Below the pieces are notes generated by a model that searched no databases, was not told the DNA's origin, and saw nothing but the letters and a program-made list of their open reading frames with translations. 64,000 bases of DNA from a virus. This document shows positions 11,001-18,476 of this stretch, in pieces. Made by a program: the position numbers and the translations under genes. Each line of letters begins with the position of its first letter. Position 1 is the stretch's first letter. The DNA lies in the IMG/VR virus record IMGVR_UViG_3300001847_000332, positions 1 to 64,000 of that record; one strand, given 5' to 3'.

Positions 11001-11308
11001 GCTGGCAGGGTCATTGACCCATAAATGTCCAAATATCCTAATGCTGCCGTTGCCAGCGTCATCGCGCCGTCCAACGCACCGCCTGCTCCGCCCGTAGCAA
11101 AACTATTGCACAGCGAGGGCGATCCCGACGTGCCATCCACCGTAACCGTAAATGACCCAGTACCGGTATTGGAATTGGCATCAAAAAATACATCGTCAGC
11201 CGATGTGGGTAAGAATGATGCGTTCGGCGTGCCGCCTGTTGTATCCGACCAATGATTAGTCGCGTCTGACCAGCTACCTGTTCCGCCAACCCAATACCGA
11301 TTTGCCAT
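8051..11308 (-). CDS. Giant beta-solenoid fibre/adhesin-like protein
   Basis: A 1085-residue Thr/Ser/Gly/Asn-rich protein beginning MANRYWVGGTGSWSD, a start seen in many phage and bacterial parallel beta-helix proteins. The body consists of short strands with TLTGNN, LNLNNKTLTC and SGSTGTR elements. A block of roughly 190 residues beginning near residue 485 recurs from about 680, sharing LNNKTLTC, TRAIAFGTG and ITLTGNN. It probably forms an extended fibre or baseplate appendage contacting the host surface. No enzymatic motif is visible. It lies between two small fibre-associated genes and the lysis cassette. Confidence 0.85.
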   Translation of the reverse strand: MANRYWVGGTGSWSDATNHWSDTTGGTPNASFLPTSADDVFFDANSNTGTGSFTVTVDGTSGSPSLCNSFATGGAGGALDGAMTLATAALGYLDIYGSMTLPATNFAATISSGSTWRFKSTTTGKTITTNGVGIPGSISIYFDGVGGGWTLGSALSIGSNTGTLVFVNGSFDTGNYSVSAAAFQTSGTATKSVTLGSSTITLGGGSAWVFSTTTGLTFSAGTSTITLSAATQVFSGGGLTYYNVTQSSTASGTLTITGANTYNNLTFTSRAADGNRIVTFDSNQTISGALTLGAANTAVRRIQVGSDTIGTQRTLTLNGSLATLADVDFRDIKAAGSVATPWTGTRLGNAGNVSSITTASPKTVYWNAAGSLNWSSTGWATTNNGAPAANNFPLPQDTATFTEAGTAGTVTIDTNWWIGTIQMADGVSNRTTAFTLSTSGNQPNIHGNVTLFSSLTLSGTNTITFAGQGTTQTITSAGITWTQPITVNSPGGTVQLGDNLTQTSNSGFSLVAGTLNLNNKTLTCVLFGSNVSTTRAIAFGTGNITLTGNNATIWNTGTATNFTYTGTPIVNATYSGSTGTRTLAVHQSGGGSESNAISFNISAGSDTVAFSSSSYIKNLDYSGFSGTVAASTTNRFIYGNLKLSSTCTVATSNGGMSFLSSSGVQQITSNNVTIDQPITVNCGGTVALQDNFTTTASSGFTLTAGTVDLNNKTLTCVGWVSNNSNTRAIAFGTGQITLTGNNTTVLNLSNSTGFSYTGTPLFVSNYSGSTGTRNFRVTSGYTDSNVVSVAITAGSDTVNMFNGFKNVDYTGFTGTLANGATMVVYGDLKFSSGMTISGANAIWFYATSGTQKITANGQTFDFPISINAVGATVQPQDTFVMGATRNLTLANGTFDLNGKSVTLGTLSTSAGTKNITFNGSTLVIAGSGATAFNNANPTGFTTTAGTGTGVISMTSASAKTFVGGGSAYNCTLRNGGAGALTVTGSNTFTTIDNSVQPTTFTFESGSTQTVTNWSVSGTAGNLVTINATSTTPATLSKSSGTVTSNYLDLRYSTAAGGAFWYALNSVDSGNNTGWNIPNGNFFVFF

Positions 11309-11311
11309 TCG

Positions 11312-11467
11312 TTACTCCGACTCTGCCGTGATGACGGCAATCCACGCACTCAGCCGTTGTTGTTTCATCGCCTCGATTTCTGCGTCCGAGGGCGTTTCGC
11401 CATCAGGAAACCACAACGCATCCGAGAACTTGCCATGCTCAGTATCAAACGAGAAATCAATCTTCAT
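11312..11467 (-). CDS. Small acidic protein between fibre genes
   Basis: A 51-residue protein, MKIDFSFDTEHGKFSDALWF onward, with a helical C terminus. The ATG overlaps the TGA of the preceding gene as ATGA, a standard coupling junction; a longer reading from a non-ATG start upstream is less likely. Composition suggests a small soluble accessory protein, perhaps a fibre chaperone or tail assembly factor, but this is guesswork from position. Confidence 0.75.
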   Translation of the reverse strand: MKIDFSFDTEHGKFSDALWFPDGETPSDAEIEAMKQQRLSAWIAVITAESE

Positions 11468-12234
11468 GCTTGCGTCACCACGCCCACCACATCCCAGCGG
11501 GTATTGTTGGCGTTGTAAACGCAACCTACATACACGGTCTTATTCGGCACGGTAGCTGTTGGAAGCGTCACGCCGATAACGGTATATGTAGCGTTCCATG
11601 TCAAAGTACGGGTAGTTCCGTTATCCAAAATTCGGAACAACAGCTTATTGCCGTCCAGCGGAGTGCCTGTAGGCGCGTTGATAGTAAGACCCGCCGCTAA
11701 CGCGGTGAATGCATACTGATCGTACAGAGAAATATCTGGCGTTACCGAAGCTGCCGACGCCGTACTAGAAACCCGAGGGTTAATCCGACCGCCGAAAGGC
11801 GTGGACGCAATCTTCACAAAGTCGCTGCCATTCCACGTAATTAGCGCCGTTTCGCCAGCGATCATTGTAACGCCAGTGGTCGGACCTGCCCCCACTACCT
11901 TTACCGACTGACTTGTGGAGGTTGCGTTGAGCACCAGATAGATTTTGCTTGCCGCAGGGACGGTCACGGTCAGCGTGCCTGCCGGGTTTCCTGTGCAGTT
12001 GATGATCTGATACTGAGAAGAACCCGTAGCGCCCGAGCCTGCTTGTGATAAGGATGTCCCGTTGGTCACGCTCAATGTGACTGCGGTCTGGTTTCCGCTG
12101 ATGGTCTGTGCCCCGGCGACGGCTGCATCCAAGTAAGACGTAATGTAGTTGTTGACCGTATCGCCCCACGTGCCGGCCAATTCACCTGTGACAGGAAGTG
12201 CCAACCCAAGCAATGATGTGTATGAAGTAGCCAT
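11464..12234 (-). CDS. Tail fibre-type virion protein
   Basis: A 256-residue beta-rich protein starting MATSYTSLLGLALPVTGELA and TWGDTVNNYI, a start common among phage tail proteins. The middle (GTLTVTVPAASKIYLVLNAT, GETALITWNGSDFVKI) looks like jelly-roll or Ig-like strands. The C-terminal part (LYDQYAFTALAAGLTINAPTG, VYVGCVYNANNTRWDVVGV) is typical of phage proteins encoded beside fibres. It follows the small 11-residue-repeat gene. Structural role inferred from context and family resemblance. Confidence 0.85.
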   Translation of the reverse strand: MATSYTSLLGLALPVTGELAGTWGDTVNNYITSYLDAAVAGAQTISGNQTAVTLSVTNGTSLSQAGSGATGSSQYQIINCTGNPAGTLTVTVPAASKIYLVLNATSTSQSVKVVGAGPTTGVTMIAGETALITWNGSDFVKIASTPFGGRINPRVSSTASAASVTPDISLYDQYAFTALAAGLTINAPTGTPLDGNKLLFRILDNGTTRTLTWNATYTVIGVTLPTATVPNKTVYVGCVYNANNTRWDVVGVVTQA

Positions 12235-12306
12235 TCGTTATCCTTATGTCGGGATTTGTTGCCAATTAGAGCTTTGGCTATCGCTATCAACGCCCAAAAT
12301 TGCGGA

Positions 12307-12492
12307 CTACGATGTGCTGATTGCTTGCCAATTGCCAACCTGTGAATCGTCAATTACTGCCCATGCCGGAGTTTGTGCATCTGCGATCTGCGCCCAGTTA
12401 GCCGTTTGAGTATCATCAATGATGAACCAAATCAATGATGATGTCTGAAATGCATCATTTTGAAATGAGTCTAACTGGAACGCTCTTGCCAT
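12307..12492 (-). CDS. Small 11-residue-repeat protein interrupted by TAG
   Basis: A 61-residue protein with an N-terminal FQLDSFQNDAFQ pattern and tandem 11-residue units: IDDTQTANWAQ, IADAQTPAWAV and IDDSQVGNWQA, with Q at position 5 and W at position 9. The annotated reading ends at TAG immediately after ISTS. Beyond it the same frame continues SAILGV then DSDSQSSNWQQ and ends with TAA at 12244-12246. The TAG stands exactly where each repeat has Gln. Small proteins of this kind occur beside phage tail fibre genes. Either the C terminus has been truncated by a CAG-to-TAG change or the stop is read through. Confidence 0.75.
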   Translation of the reverse strand: MARAFQLDSFQNDAFQTSSLIWFIIDDTQTANWAQIADAQTPAWAVIDDSQVGNWQAISTS

Positions 12493-12495
12493 ATC

Positions 12496-13038
12496 CTAGT
12501 CCGTTTGTTTTTGAGGTTTCACTAAAGTGGCATGCATATCCAATGCCGCTTCTTTAAAATTCTGTAAAGCAAACTGGATGTATTCTGAATTTCTAACTGA
12601 AAGCTCAGGGCTAAATGAATAACCCCACGTTGCGGTAAAGTCACACGAATATCCAGCAGGATTCCATTTAATATCCGTGTGCGGTGCATTGACCTCGCGC
12701 CAATCCTGTTTGACGTAGTAATACGACATTTCTGATACTGGCGGCCATGCATGAGTGAAATCGCCGTAAGCCCGGTTTGATGCCCAGTGCGGAGTAATCA
12801 AAAATGCTTTTCCCCCATCTTGGAGCACACGAAATGCTTCATTCAGGAAATGCACTCTTTGAGTAGCGGACAGATGCTCAAGGAAATGGCTTGCGTGAAT
12901 TTCTTCTACAGACCCGTCTTCCCAAGGCCATTTGTCCTCTCCGATATTGAGGACAACATCAACCCCCTCCATCGGATACTGGTCCACCCCGATGTAACCT
13001 TCTTTTTTCCGCTTCCCACAGCCAAGATCAAGTTTCAT
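12496..13038 (-). CDS. Class I SAM-dependent methyltransferase
   Basis: A 180-residue enzyme. Motif I, LDLGCGK, lies at residues 3-9, followed by GYIGVDQYP (acidic residue for ribose binding), then EEIHASHFLEHL and FRVLQDGGKAFLITP, the usual motif order of small Rossmann-fold methyltransferases. The substrate is unknown. The neighbouring gene is a glycosyltransferase and both are embedded among fibre genes, so modification of a glycan or of a virion surface protein is a reasonable inference. Confidence 0.88.
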   Translation of the reverse strand: MKLDLGCGKRKKEGYIGVDQYPMEGVDVVLNIGEDKWPWEDGSVEEIHASHFLEHLSATQRVHFLNEAFRVLQDGGKAFLITPHWASNRAYGDFTHAWPPVSEMSYYYVKQDWREVNAPHTDIKWNPAGYSCDFTATWGYSFSPELSVRNSEYIQFALQNFKEAALDMHATLVKPQKQTD

Positions 13039-13041
13039 TTT

Positions 13042-13776
13042 TCACCAAGTGTAATCAGGAATTCCGCCGCGCTTGCCATCAAGATCATAGTGTCCAACCT
13101 TGACAGAACAGTCAATTGCGCAGCGATACCCATACTGACGCGCGTTTTGCCAGAAGTACAAGTCTTGCGTTGCGACACCACTTTCCGTTTGCGTTACAAA
13201 CCATGGCCTGCGCAGTCGCTCATCCTTAAACATCTCCAAACGAAATACATTAAATCCCATTCCTGTGCCACAGCATTCCACCAAACCACCATTCGGGTCA
13301 GGTCGCTGCGGCCGGAAATTTAACACTGGATCATTCGGGTCGCCCCAAATTTGCGCACAGCCCCCCGCACCTTGCGTGAAGTACAGCCCGCCAATACAAG
13401 CAAACTCTGGGTGTGCTTCCATTCGTGCCAGCAACTTTACAATTCCGTCTGGCGGAGGAATGTTGTCATGCTCAAGTGTGATGATGTACTTCCACTTACT
13501 CAAATCTGGGTGAGCAAGAATTCCTTCAATCGCTGAAGAAAATGCTTTTCCTACTTCCATTCCAACTGCCCATAACCGAGTAAATTTGGCGTTGGGCGGG
13601 GAGTACAAGTTCATCCAACTCGCTACTGCTTTGGTGGGAATCTGACCAAAACACGGGACAATTTGAATGCAAGACATGTCCTTGTACGATTTGTCCGATG
13701 TGAGCCGCGAGATAGTCTTTTCCAAATCCGCGTTATGAACTCCACCATCGTAGGAAGAAATAATTTGAGGTTGCAT
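13042..13776 (-). CDS. Glycosyltransferase-like protein (GT-A type)
   Basis: A 244-residue protein with CIQIVPCFGQIPTKAVASW near the N terminus and KYIITLEHDNIPPPDGIVKL, where E102-H103-D104-N105 occupies the position of the metal-binding DxD of GT-A transferases. Later ACIGGLYFTQGAG, ECCGTGMGFNVFR and TQDLYFWQNARQYGYR fit the acceptor/catalytic half. It overlaps the upstream fibre gene by one base (TAATG). A role in decorating the fibre or modifying host surface sugars is inferred. Confidence 0.8.
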   Translation of the reverse strand: MQPQIISSYDGGVHNADLEKTISRLTSDKSYKDMSCIQIVPCFGQIPTKAVASWMNLYSPPNAKFTRLWAVGMEVGKAFSSAIEGILAHPDLSKWKYIITLEHDNIPPPDGIVKLLARMEAHPEFACIGGLYFTQGAGGCAQIWGDPNDPVLNFRPQRPDPNGGLVECCGTGMGFNVFRLEMFKDERLRRPWFVTQTESGVATQDLYFWQNARQYGYRCAIDCSVKVGHYDLDGKRGGIPDYTW

Positions 13777-16664
13777 TAGTTGTTTCTCATCACCACAGCA
13801 AAGTTAGCTTGCAATCGACTGGCACCAGTCATGGTCATTTGCGAGTACGAAATCGTAGCCGGCAATCCAGTTGAAGCGGCTGAGAATACACCAGATGGTT
13901 GCAAACTGTTATTGGTGTTTGCCGTTGCCACTGCGTAGTCTTGGACCATCGCCCAGCTTGCTGACTGCATCGTGTTGCCGACAATAGACAATGTTTGCCC
14001 AAGCGCCGTGGTCGCAGTGCCGCTAGAAAACGTGTTGGTCACTAGGTTAGCGGCAATAAAATACTCACCGGGGGTTACGCTAAAGTTTACGGGGCATGAA
14101 ATTGGCCTGATCCCTGATCCCAAAATCTGCGTTGCGCCAGCCGTATTGCTCGCAAGGGTATATGTCGTCTGTGTTGATCCTGAGGACAGGGACATCAATC
14201 TTGAGTTCAGCGTGTCATTTGTATAAATGCCCATGTAAATTGACAACTGCTGACCGTAGGTATTTGCCGTTGCCGAACTTGCGAGCGATTGATACAACAA
14301 CAGATCCATGCGAGAACCGCTCAGGTACGGCAAGGTCACGACATTTACCGATGCCGAAGCGTTGGTTGGAGCCGACAACATTGTTAGCCCCGCATAATTT
14401 GGAACAATTACCCGTGATAGGAGCGGCGCTGCCGGAGCACTCAAAGACAATGCTAAACCGTTTGTGTTCAGCGTCAGCGAACCCGAAATGTTTGTACCGC
14501 CGAATGTCGTGCCCGTCCCTGCTCTACCGGATGTCAGGTCATTAACATAAGTGGTAATGAACGGCGGCCATGCTGCCGACAAGCCAGACGTATTGAGCGT
14601 TACACCGACGGTTGTACCCGCTTGTGTCGTGCTTGTGTAACCAGTCCCCGCTTTGTTGGTATCTACGGTTTGCGCTACTGTATTGACGCCGCTGATGGTA
14701 ATTGCATTACCTACTTGGCTAAGGGTAATGTTATTCCCCCCTGCCAAAGTTAAAGTCCCGCTGGAGACTTGAGCTAGCGTTCCTGACGTATTTCCCGATA
14801 GCGTGATGTTGTGCAGGTTTTGCGTTTGGACCGTTTGTGCCACGTATGTAGTCAAATACGCCGGCACTCCCAAACTCAAACCGCTTGTGTTCAGCGTACC
14901 AACAATTGCTGTACCTGCCGTTGTGGTCGACGTAAAGCCAGTACCTGCCTTGTTGGTATCGACCGTTTGTGCCGCGTAGGTCGTAATAAAGGGCGGCCAC
15001 GCTGCCGACAGACCAGACGTGTTCAATGTTACGCCTACTGTTGATCCAGCTTGCGTAGTGCTTGTATACCCCGTGCCGGCCTTATTGGTATCTACGGTTT
15101 GCGCGACTGTGTTGACGCCGCTAATGGTAATCGCATTTCCCACTTGACTGAGGGTGATGTTATTTCCACCAGCCAAGGTTAACGTTCCACTTGAGATTTG
15201 GGCTAGCGTACCCGAGGTATTCCCGGATAACGTGACATTATGAAGATTCTGCGTTTGAACCGTTTGCGCCGCATAAGTTGTTAAATAGGCTGGGACACCT
15301 AAGCTCAAACCACTTGTATTTAATGTGCCGACTACTGCCGTTCCCGCAGTTGTCGTAGATGTAAAACCTGTTCCCGCCTTATTTGTGTCTACGGTTTGTG
15401 CGACCGTGTTAACACCACTGATGGTAATAGCATTGCCTACCTGACTTAGCGTGATGTTGTTACCACCCGCTAATGTGAGCGTTCCACTAGAAATTTGCGC
15501 CAGCGTGCCTGATGTGTTCCCCGACAGTGTGACGTTGTGCAAGTTCTGCGTCTGCACCGTTTGTGCCGCATAAGTGGTGATATATGCGGGGACTCCCAGA
15601 CTTAGTCCGTTAGTATTAAGGGTGCCGACGACTGCTGTTCCAGCGGTCGTCGTAGAAGTGAACCCTGTGCCTGCCTTGTTGGTGTCTACTGTTTGTGCCG
15701 CATAAGTCGTCAAAAACGGCGGCCACGCTGCCGAAAGTCCCGATGTATTAAGCGTAACCCCAACCGTTGATCCCGCTTGCGTCGTACTTGTATAGCCAGT
15801 TCCCGCATAATCCGTTTTGACGGATGCCGTCATCTGATTCGTGCTAAGCCCAAACGTAACGCCGTTTGAGTTGGCGAACTGGATTGTCCCACTGTTCTGT
15901 GTATAGGTGCCCGAGCCTTGCAATGCCGCGCCCGCACCTGCCCCACCCGCGTTTCCGCTTAGTGAGAGCGCGACGCCATTTGTATTGACCGACAATGTTC
16001 CAGTCAAATTTGTCAGGGCCAGTGTCGTACCTGTACCAGCTCGCCCCGATGTCAGATCATTTGCGTAAGTGGTAATGAATGCGGGCATCGCCATGCTGAG
16101 ACCATTAGTCCCATTTGTGGCGACCACTGCGGTACCGGCAGTTGTTGTGGATGTGAATCCAGTGCCTGCAAAATTTGTTGTATTAGCCGACGGAAACGCC
16201 GCGCTTGTAATTGCTGATGTCGCGCTTGTCTGTTGAAATAGACTTGACTGGCTGGTATTTACAAAATTAGAACTTTGATTGCTCGCCATGTAATTTGTGG
16301 CGACCGTTGCAATTACCGAACCGTTTGACAAACTAAAGCTAACACCATTAGTATCGCCAAACTGCATCGTATTGGCACTTGTGTTCGTACCCGACGCCGA
16401 AAAATACATCGGCTGCTGAGTCTGCGCGAATGTGGCAGCATTGAAAATAATTGTTGCCGCACTTACATCCGTAGTCGCGCTCAATGTGATATTACTACCA
16501 CCTTGAAAAACAATATTTGTTCCGCTAATTGAAGCCGGACCAAGATAATTACCGGACAGTGTTTGGGCTTGGATATGCGCTGAATTCCAGTCGCTTGGAC
16601 GAACCACACTTGTGGCTGTTCCATCTGCTACTGTCTGGGTGTAGGCATGAAAAAGAGCGGTCAT
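13776..16664 (-). CDS. Long tail fibre with near-identical tandem repeats
   Basis: A 962-residue Thr/Gly/Asn-rich fibre. The N terminus (MTALFHAYTQTVADGTATSV, VRPSDWNSAHI) resembles phage appendage attachment domains. The central part repeats AGTGFTSTTTAGTAVVGTLN, LSLGVPAYLTTYAAQ, LHNVTLSGNTSGTLAQ and ITLSQVGNAITISGVNT several times. The C-terminal about 200 residues are non-repetitive and hydrophobic/beta-rich, likely the receptor-binding tip. At DNA level the repeats differ mostly at third codon positions although the proteins are nearly identical. No enzymatic motif. Confidence 0.88.
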   Translation of the reverse strand: MTALFHAYTQTVADGTATSVVRPSDWNSAHIQAQTLSGNYLGPASISGTNIVFQGGSNITLSATTDVSAATIIFNAATFAQTQQPMYFSASGTNTSANTMQFGDTNGVSFSLSNGSVIATVATNYMASNQSSNFVNTSQSSLFQQTSATSAITSAAFPSANTTNFAGTGFTSTTTAGTAVVATNGTNGLSMAMPAFITTYANDLTSGRAGTGTTLALTNLTGTLSVNTNGVALSLSGNAGGAGAGAALQGSGTYTQNSGTIQFANSNGVTFGLSTNQMTASVKTDYAGTGYTSTTQAGSTVGVTLNTSGLSAAWPPFLTTYAAQTVDTNKAGTGFTSTTTAGTAVVGTLNTNGLSLGVPAYITTYAAQTVQTQNLHNVTLSGNTSGTLAQISSGTLTLAGGNNITLSQVGNAITISGVNTVAQTVDTNKAGTGFTSTTTAGTAVVGTLNTSGLSLGVPAYLTTYAAQTVQTQNLHNVTLSGNTSGTLAQISSGTLTLAGGNNITLSQVGNAITISGVNTVAQTVDTNKAGTGYTSTTQAGSTVGVTLNTSGLSAAWPPFITTYAAQTVDTNKAGTGFTSTTTAGTAIVGTLNTSGLSLGVPAYLTTYVAQTVQTQNLHNITLSGNTSGTLAQVSSGTLTLAGGNNITLSQVGNAITISGVNTVAQTVDTNKAGTGYTSTTQAGTTVGVTLNTSGLSAAWPPFITTYVNDLTSGRAGTGTTFGGTNISGSLTLNTNGLALSLSAPAAPLLSRVIVPNYAGLTMLSAPTNASASVNVVTLPYLSGSRMDLLLYQSLASSATANTYGQQLSIYMGIYTNDTLNSRLMSLSSGSTQTTYTLASNTAGATQILGSGIRPISCPVNFSVTPGEYFIAANLVTNTFSSGTATTALGQTLSIVGNTMQSASWAMVQDYAVATANTNNSLQPSGVFSAASTGLPATISYSQMTMTGASRLQANFAVVMRNN

Positions 16665-16673
16665 TGCCGTTCC

Positions 16674-17099
16674 TTATGCAACGCGAATTAACGCGGTAGA
16701 TTGTGTGGCGGCCGGCATCGTCACCGTAAAGGGCGAGTTCAATGACGACTTGTCCGAACCAAAATCCAAAACCGCAATCGCTTTGTTAGACTTACTAAAA
16801 TTATAAATCAACGCCCCACGCGCCGTAATGTTTGAATTCGACCAAGTTGAATTATTAAAACTTACAATTGCCGTTGTTCCCGCCAATGTTACGGACACGC
16901 CTGTAAGCGTGTTCCCTCCAGCCGTATAGTTAGTACCAGAAGACGATACCTCGCCTGTGGTGGAGTAAACTGTTGTTGAGTCATTTAGTATCGCACTGCT
17001 TGTGTAAAGTGCGATTTTGATAACGTCGGTCGATAAATCATGTTGCCCAAGCAGGATTTGCTGCTTGAATGACGAGCACATTGTTTGCACAATTGCCAT
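16674..17099 (-). CDS. Virion-associated protein upstream of the fibre
   Basis: A 141-residue protein, MAIVQTMCSSFKQQILLGQH then DVIKIALYTSSAILNDST, with a beta-rich C-terminal half. Similar proteins with an IKxALYTSxA motif are common beside phage fibre genes, where they are described only as structural or hypothetical. It lies ten bases before the repeat fibre and one base after the adaptor-like protein. Confidence 0.8.
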   Translation of the reverse strand: MAIVQTMCSSFKQQILLGQHDLSTDVIKIALYTSSAILNDSTTVYSTTGEVSSSGTNYTAGGNTLTGVSVTLAGTTAIVSFNNSTWSNSNITARGALIYNFSKSNKAIAVLDFGSDKSSLNSPFTVTMPAATQSTALIRVA

Positions 17100-17100
17100 C

Positions 17101-17730
17101 TCAACTTACCTTTTCGCGGAATTGGCCAGAACGATAAGCATCCTGACGGAGCTTGCCGTCGCCCAAATTTTTAAGAAGCCCAACAGCTTGTACGTACAGG
17201 GTTTGGTACAACTGAACCATATCCTGTTCCCCTTTCATAAAACGAATAGCTTCAATCAACGCACCATTTAAAAGTGCGGAATCGAACTCATCTCCAAGCC
17301 ATGTTGTGCCCGCAGTAACAATTGATGGCGGGTAGTATCCGTAATGAAGCTCCGCAGAATAACTGCTATTGGGAGTAGGACCGACGATAAATGTATTGTC
17401 GTCAAAATACGCATAATGTTTAGGCAATCCTGTGCTAGTCGGCACCGGATAAGCTTCGCGCATAAAATTAACATCTTTATTTAACAAATAGTGATATGCG
17501 CCATCACTATCTACCACGGCCAACGAATAGGTATACAAAAAATCGTTTGGCGCGGACAAATACTTGTTATTAGCCGTCAGCGTTCCAGTAACATTTTTTC
17601 GAAGTGCTGGAATTTGGACACTGTTGTAAATTTTTTGCTCGGCCTGTTCAGTAAACATAGCGAGCTGATCGGCTGTGAAAGTGTTTTCACAGATGTCTTG
17701 TATATTTGTACAAAGTGTCGCGTAATTCAT
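17101..17730 (-). CDS. Head-tail adaptor / tail tube A-like protein
   Basis: A 209-residue protein with an N-terminal helical part (YATLCTNIQDICENTFTADQ, FTEQAEQKIYNSVQIP) followed by beta elements (YLSAPNDFLYTYSLAV, HYAYFDDNTFIVGPTPNSSY) and a C-terminal helix (LLNGALIEAIRFMKGEQDMV). This order is that of phage adaptor proteins of the T7 gp11/P22 gp4 kind that ring the portal exit. A second adaptor-like protein lies about 750 bases upstream. Assignment is from architecture, so moderate. Confidence 0.7.
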   Translation of the reverse strand: MNYATLCTNIQDICENTFTADQLAMFTEQAEQKIYNSVQIPALRKNVTGTLTANNKYLSAPNDFLYTYSLAVVDSDGAYHYLLNKDVNFMREAYPVPTSTGLPKHYAYFDDNTFIVGPTPNSSYSAELHYGYYPPSIVTAGTTWLGDEFDSALLNGALIEAIRFMKGEQDMVQLYQTLYVQAVGLLKNLGDGKLRQDAYRSGQFREKVS

Positions 17731-17737
17731 AAGCGCC

Positions 17738-17923
17738 TCACGCCATCGGACCGCGAGCCGTTACGCCTTTTGTGGCTGCACCCGTCCCACGAATTTTAAC
17801 GCCGGAAGTTTTAACTCCATTGTTAGCAGTCATGGACATGCCATCAGTAGGTGTCCAGTTTTTCTTTTGTTCAAACGGTACTTCTTTACCTGCCTTAACC
17901 GGGATAACTTTCTTATCAGCCAT
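17738..17923 (-). CDS. Tiny basic Gly-rich protein
   Basis: A 61-residue basic protein, MADKKVIPVKAGKEVPFEQK, ending VKIRGTGAATKGVTARGPMA. I chose the ATG over a TTG three codons upstream. Short proteins with a KxRGxGAAxKGxxxRGP tail are common in podovirus-like structural operons, next to adaptor genes. Its basic, disordered character suggests a nucleic-acid or capsid-lining role, but function is unknown. Confidence 0.75.
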   Translation of the reverse strand: MADKKVIPVKAGKEVPFEQKKNWTPTDGMSMTANNGVKTSGVKIRGTGAATKGVTARGPMA

Positions 17924-17924
17924 C

Positions 17925-18092
17925 TCAAGCACCTTTTTTGTAGGTAAATGATGATTTCTTTTGATTAGCTACTTTAGCCAGACCGCGACCAAGTTGTTTA
18001 CGCTGAAGGCTAGTTACGCCGCCTTTGGCGTATCCCTTACCAGCCGCCTTGCTTTCAGTCTTAACGATAGATTTTGTGTTTACTTTGCCCAT
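17925..18092 (-). CDS. Tiny basic protein, 55 residues
   Basis: A short frame that length filters miss: MGKVNTKSIVKTESKAAGKG, then YAKGGVTSLQRKQLGRGLAK and an SSFTYKKGA end. It has 14 Lys/Arg and no hydrophobic core. It fills the gap between two other small structural-operon genes with a one-base gap to the downstream ATG, and its codon pattern matches its neighbours. The YAKGG motif recurs in the protein encoded at 20023-20424. Function unknown. Confidence 0.7.
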   Translation of the reverse strand: MGKVNTKSIVKTESKAAGKGYAKGGVTSLQRKQLGRGLAKVANQKKSSFTYKKGA

Positions 18093-18102
18093 GTTCCGTC
18101 CC

Positions 18103-18474
18103 TCAAGTTGTAGATATAGTTACCGTGCCAATTTGCCCGGTAGCGACCAGATTATTTACAAATCCCGGCATTGCTGCAGAATCCCCTCCGCCTACCGGAA
18201 CCCAGCCCCATTGAACGTCTCGGGACGCATTTTGTGCCGATGTATAAACCAGTGATTGATCTGGACGTGGTCTACGCAGGGCTTGCGGGTCATCTACTGG
18301 ATACATACCCTGCATGTTTTGCGGGTGGTCCACACTCCAACATTCATTACAGGCCAAAACGTTTGTTTTCTTTGTACGGACGATTAGCTCTTTGAGCTTA
18401 GACAGAGCATAACGAAACCCGCAAACGTCGCAGAATCCGAATGCTTTTTTGCCCGCTGCGAACCTATTGCCCAT
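18103..18474 (-). CDS. Zinc-ribbon-like structural-operon protein
   Basis: A 123-residue protein with C15-x2-C18 (FCDVCGFRYALSKLKELIVR) and C42-x2-C45 (ACNECWSVDHPQN), spaced as a four-cysteine zinc ribbon. A Pro/Arg-rich linker (DDPQALRRPRPDQS) and a beta-rich C terminus follow. Proteins with the CxxCGFRY and CxxCWxxDHPQ pair recur in phage structural operons beside the adaptor gene, as here. A role in connector assembly is inferred. Confidence 0.82.
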   Translation of the reverse strand: MGNRFAAGKKAFGFCDVCGFRYALSKLKELIVRTKKTNVLACNECWSVDHPQNMQGMYPVDDPQALRRPRPDQSLVYTSAQNASRDVQWGWVPVGGGDSAAMPGFVNNLVATGQIGTVTISTT

Positions 18475-18476
18475 GG

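Noticed and set aside
12307-12309. Genome-wide TAG recoding to glutamine
   Set aside because: Several unrelated genes end naturally in TAG just before the next gene, and no suppressor tRNA is present.
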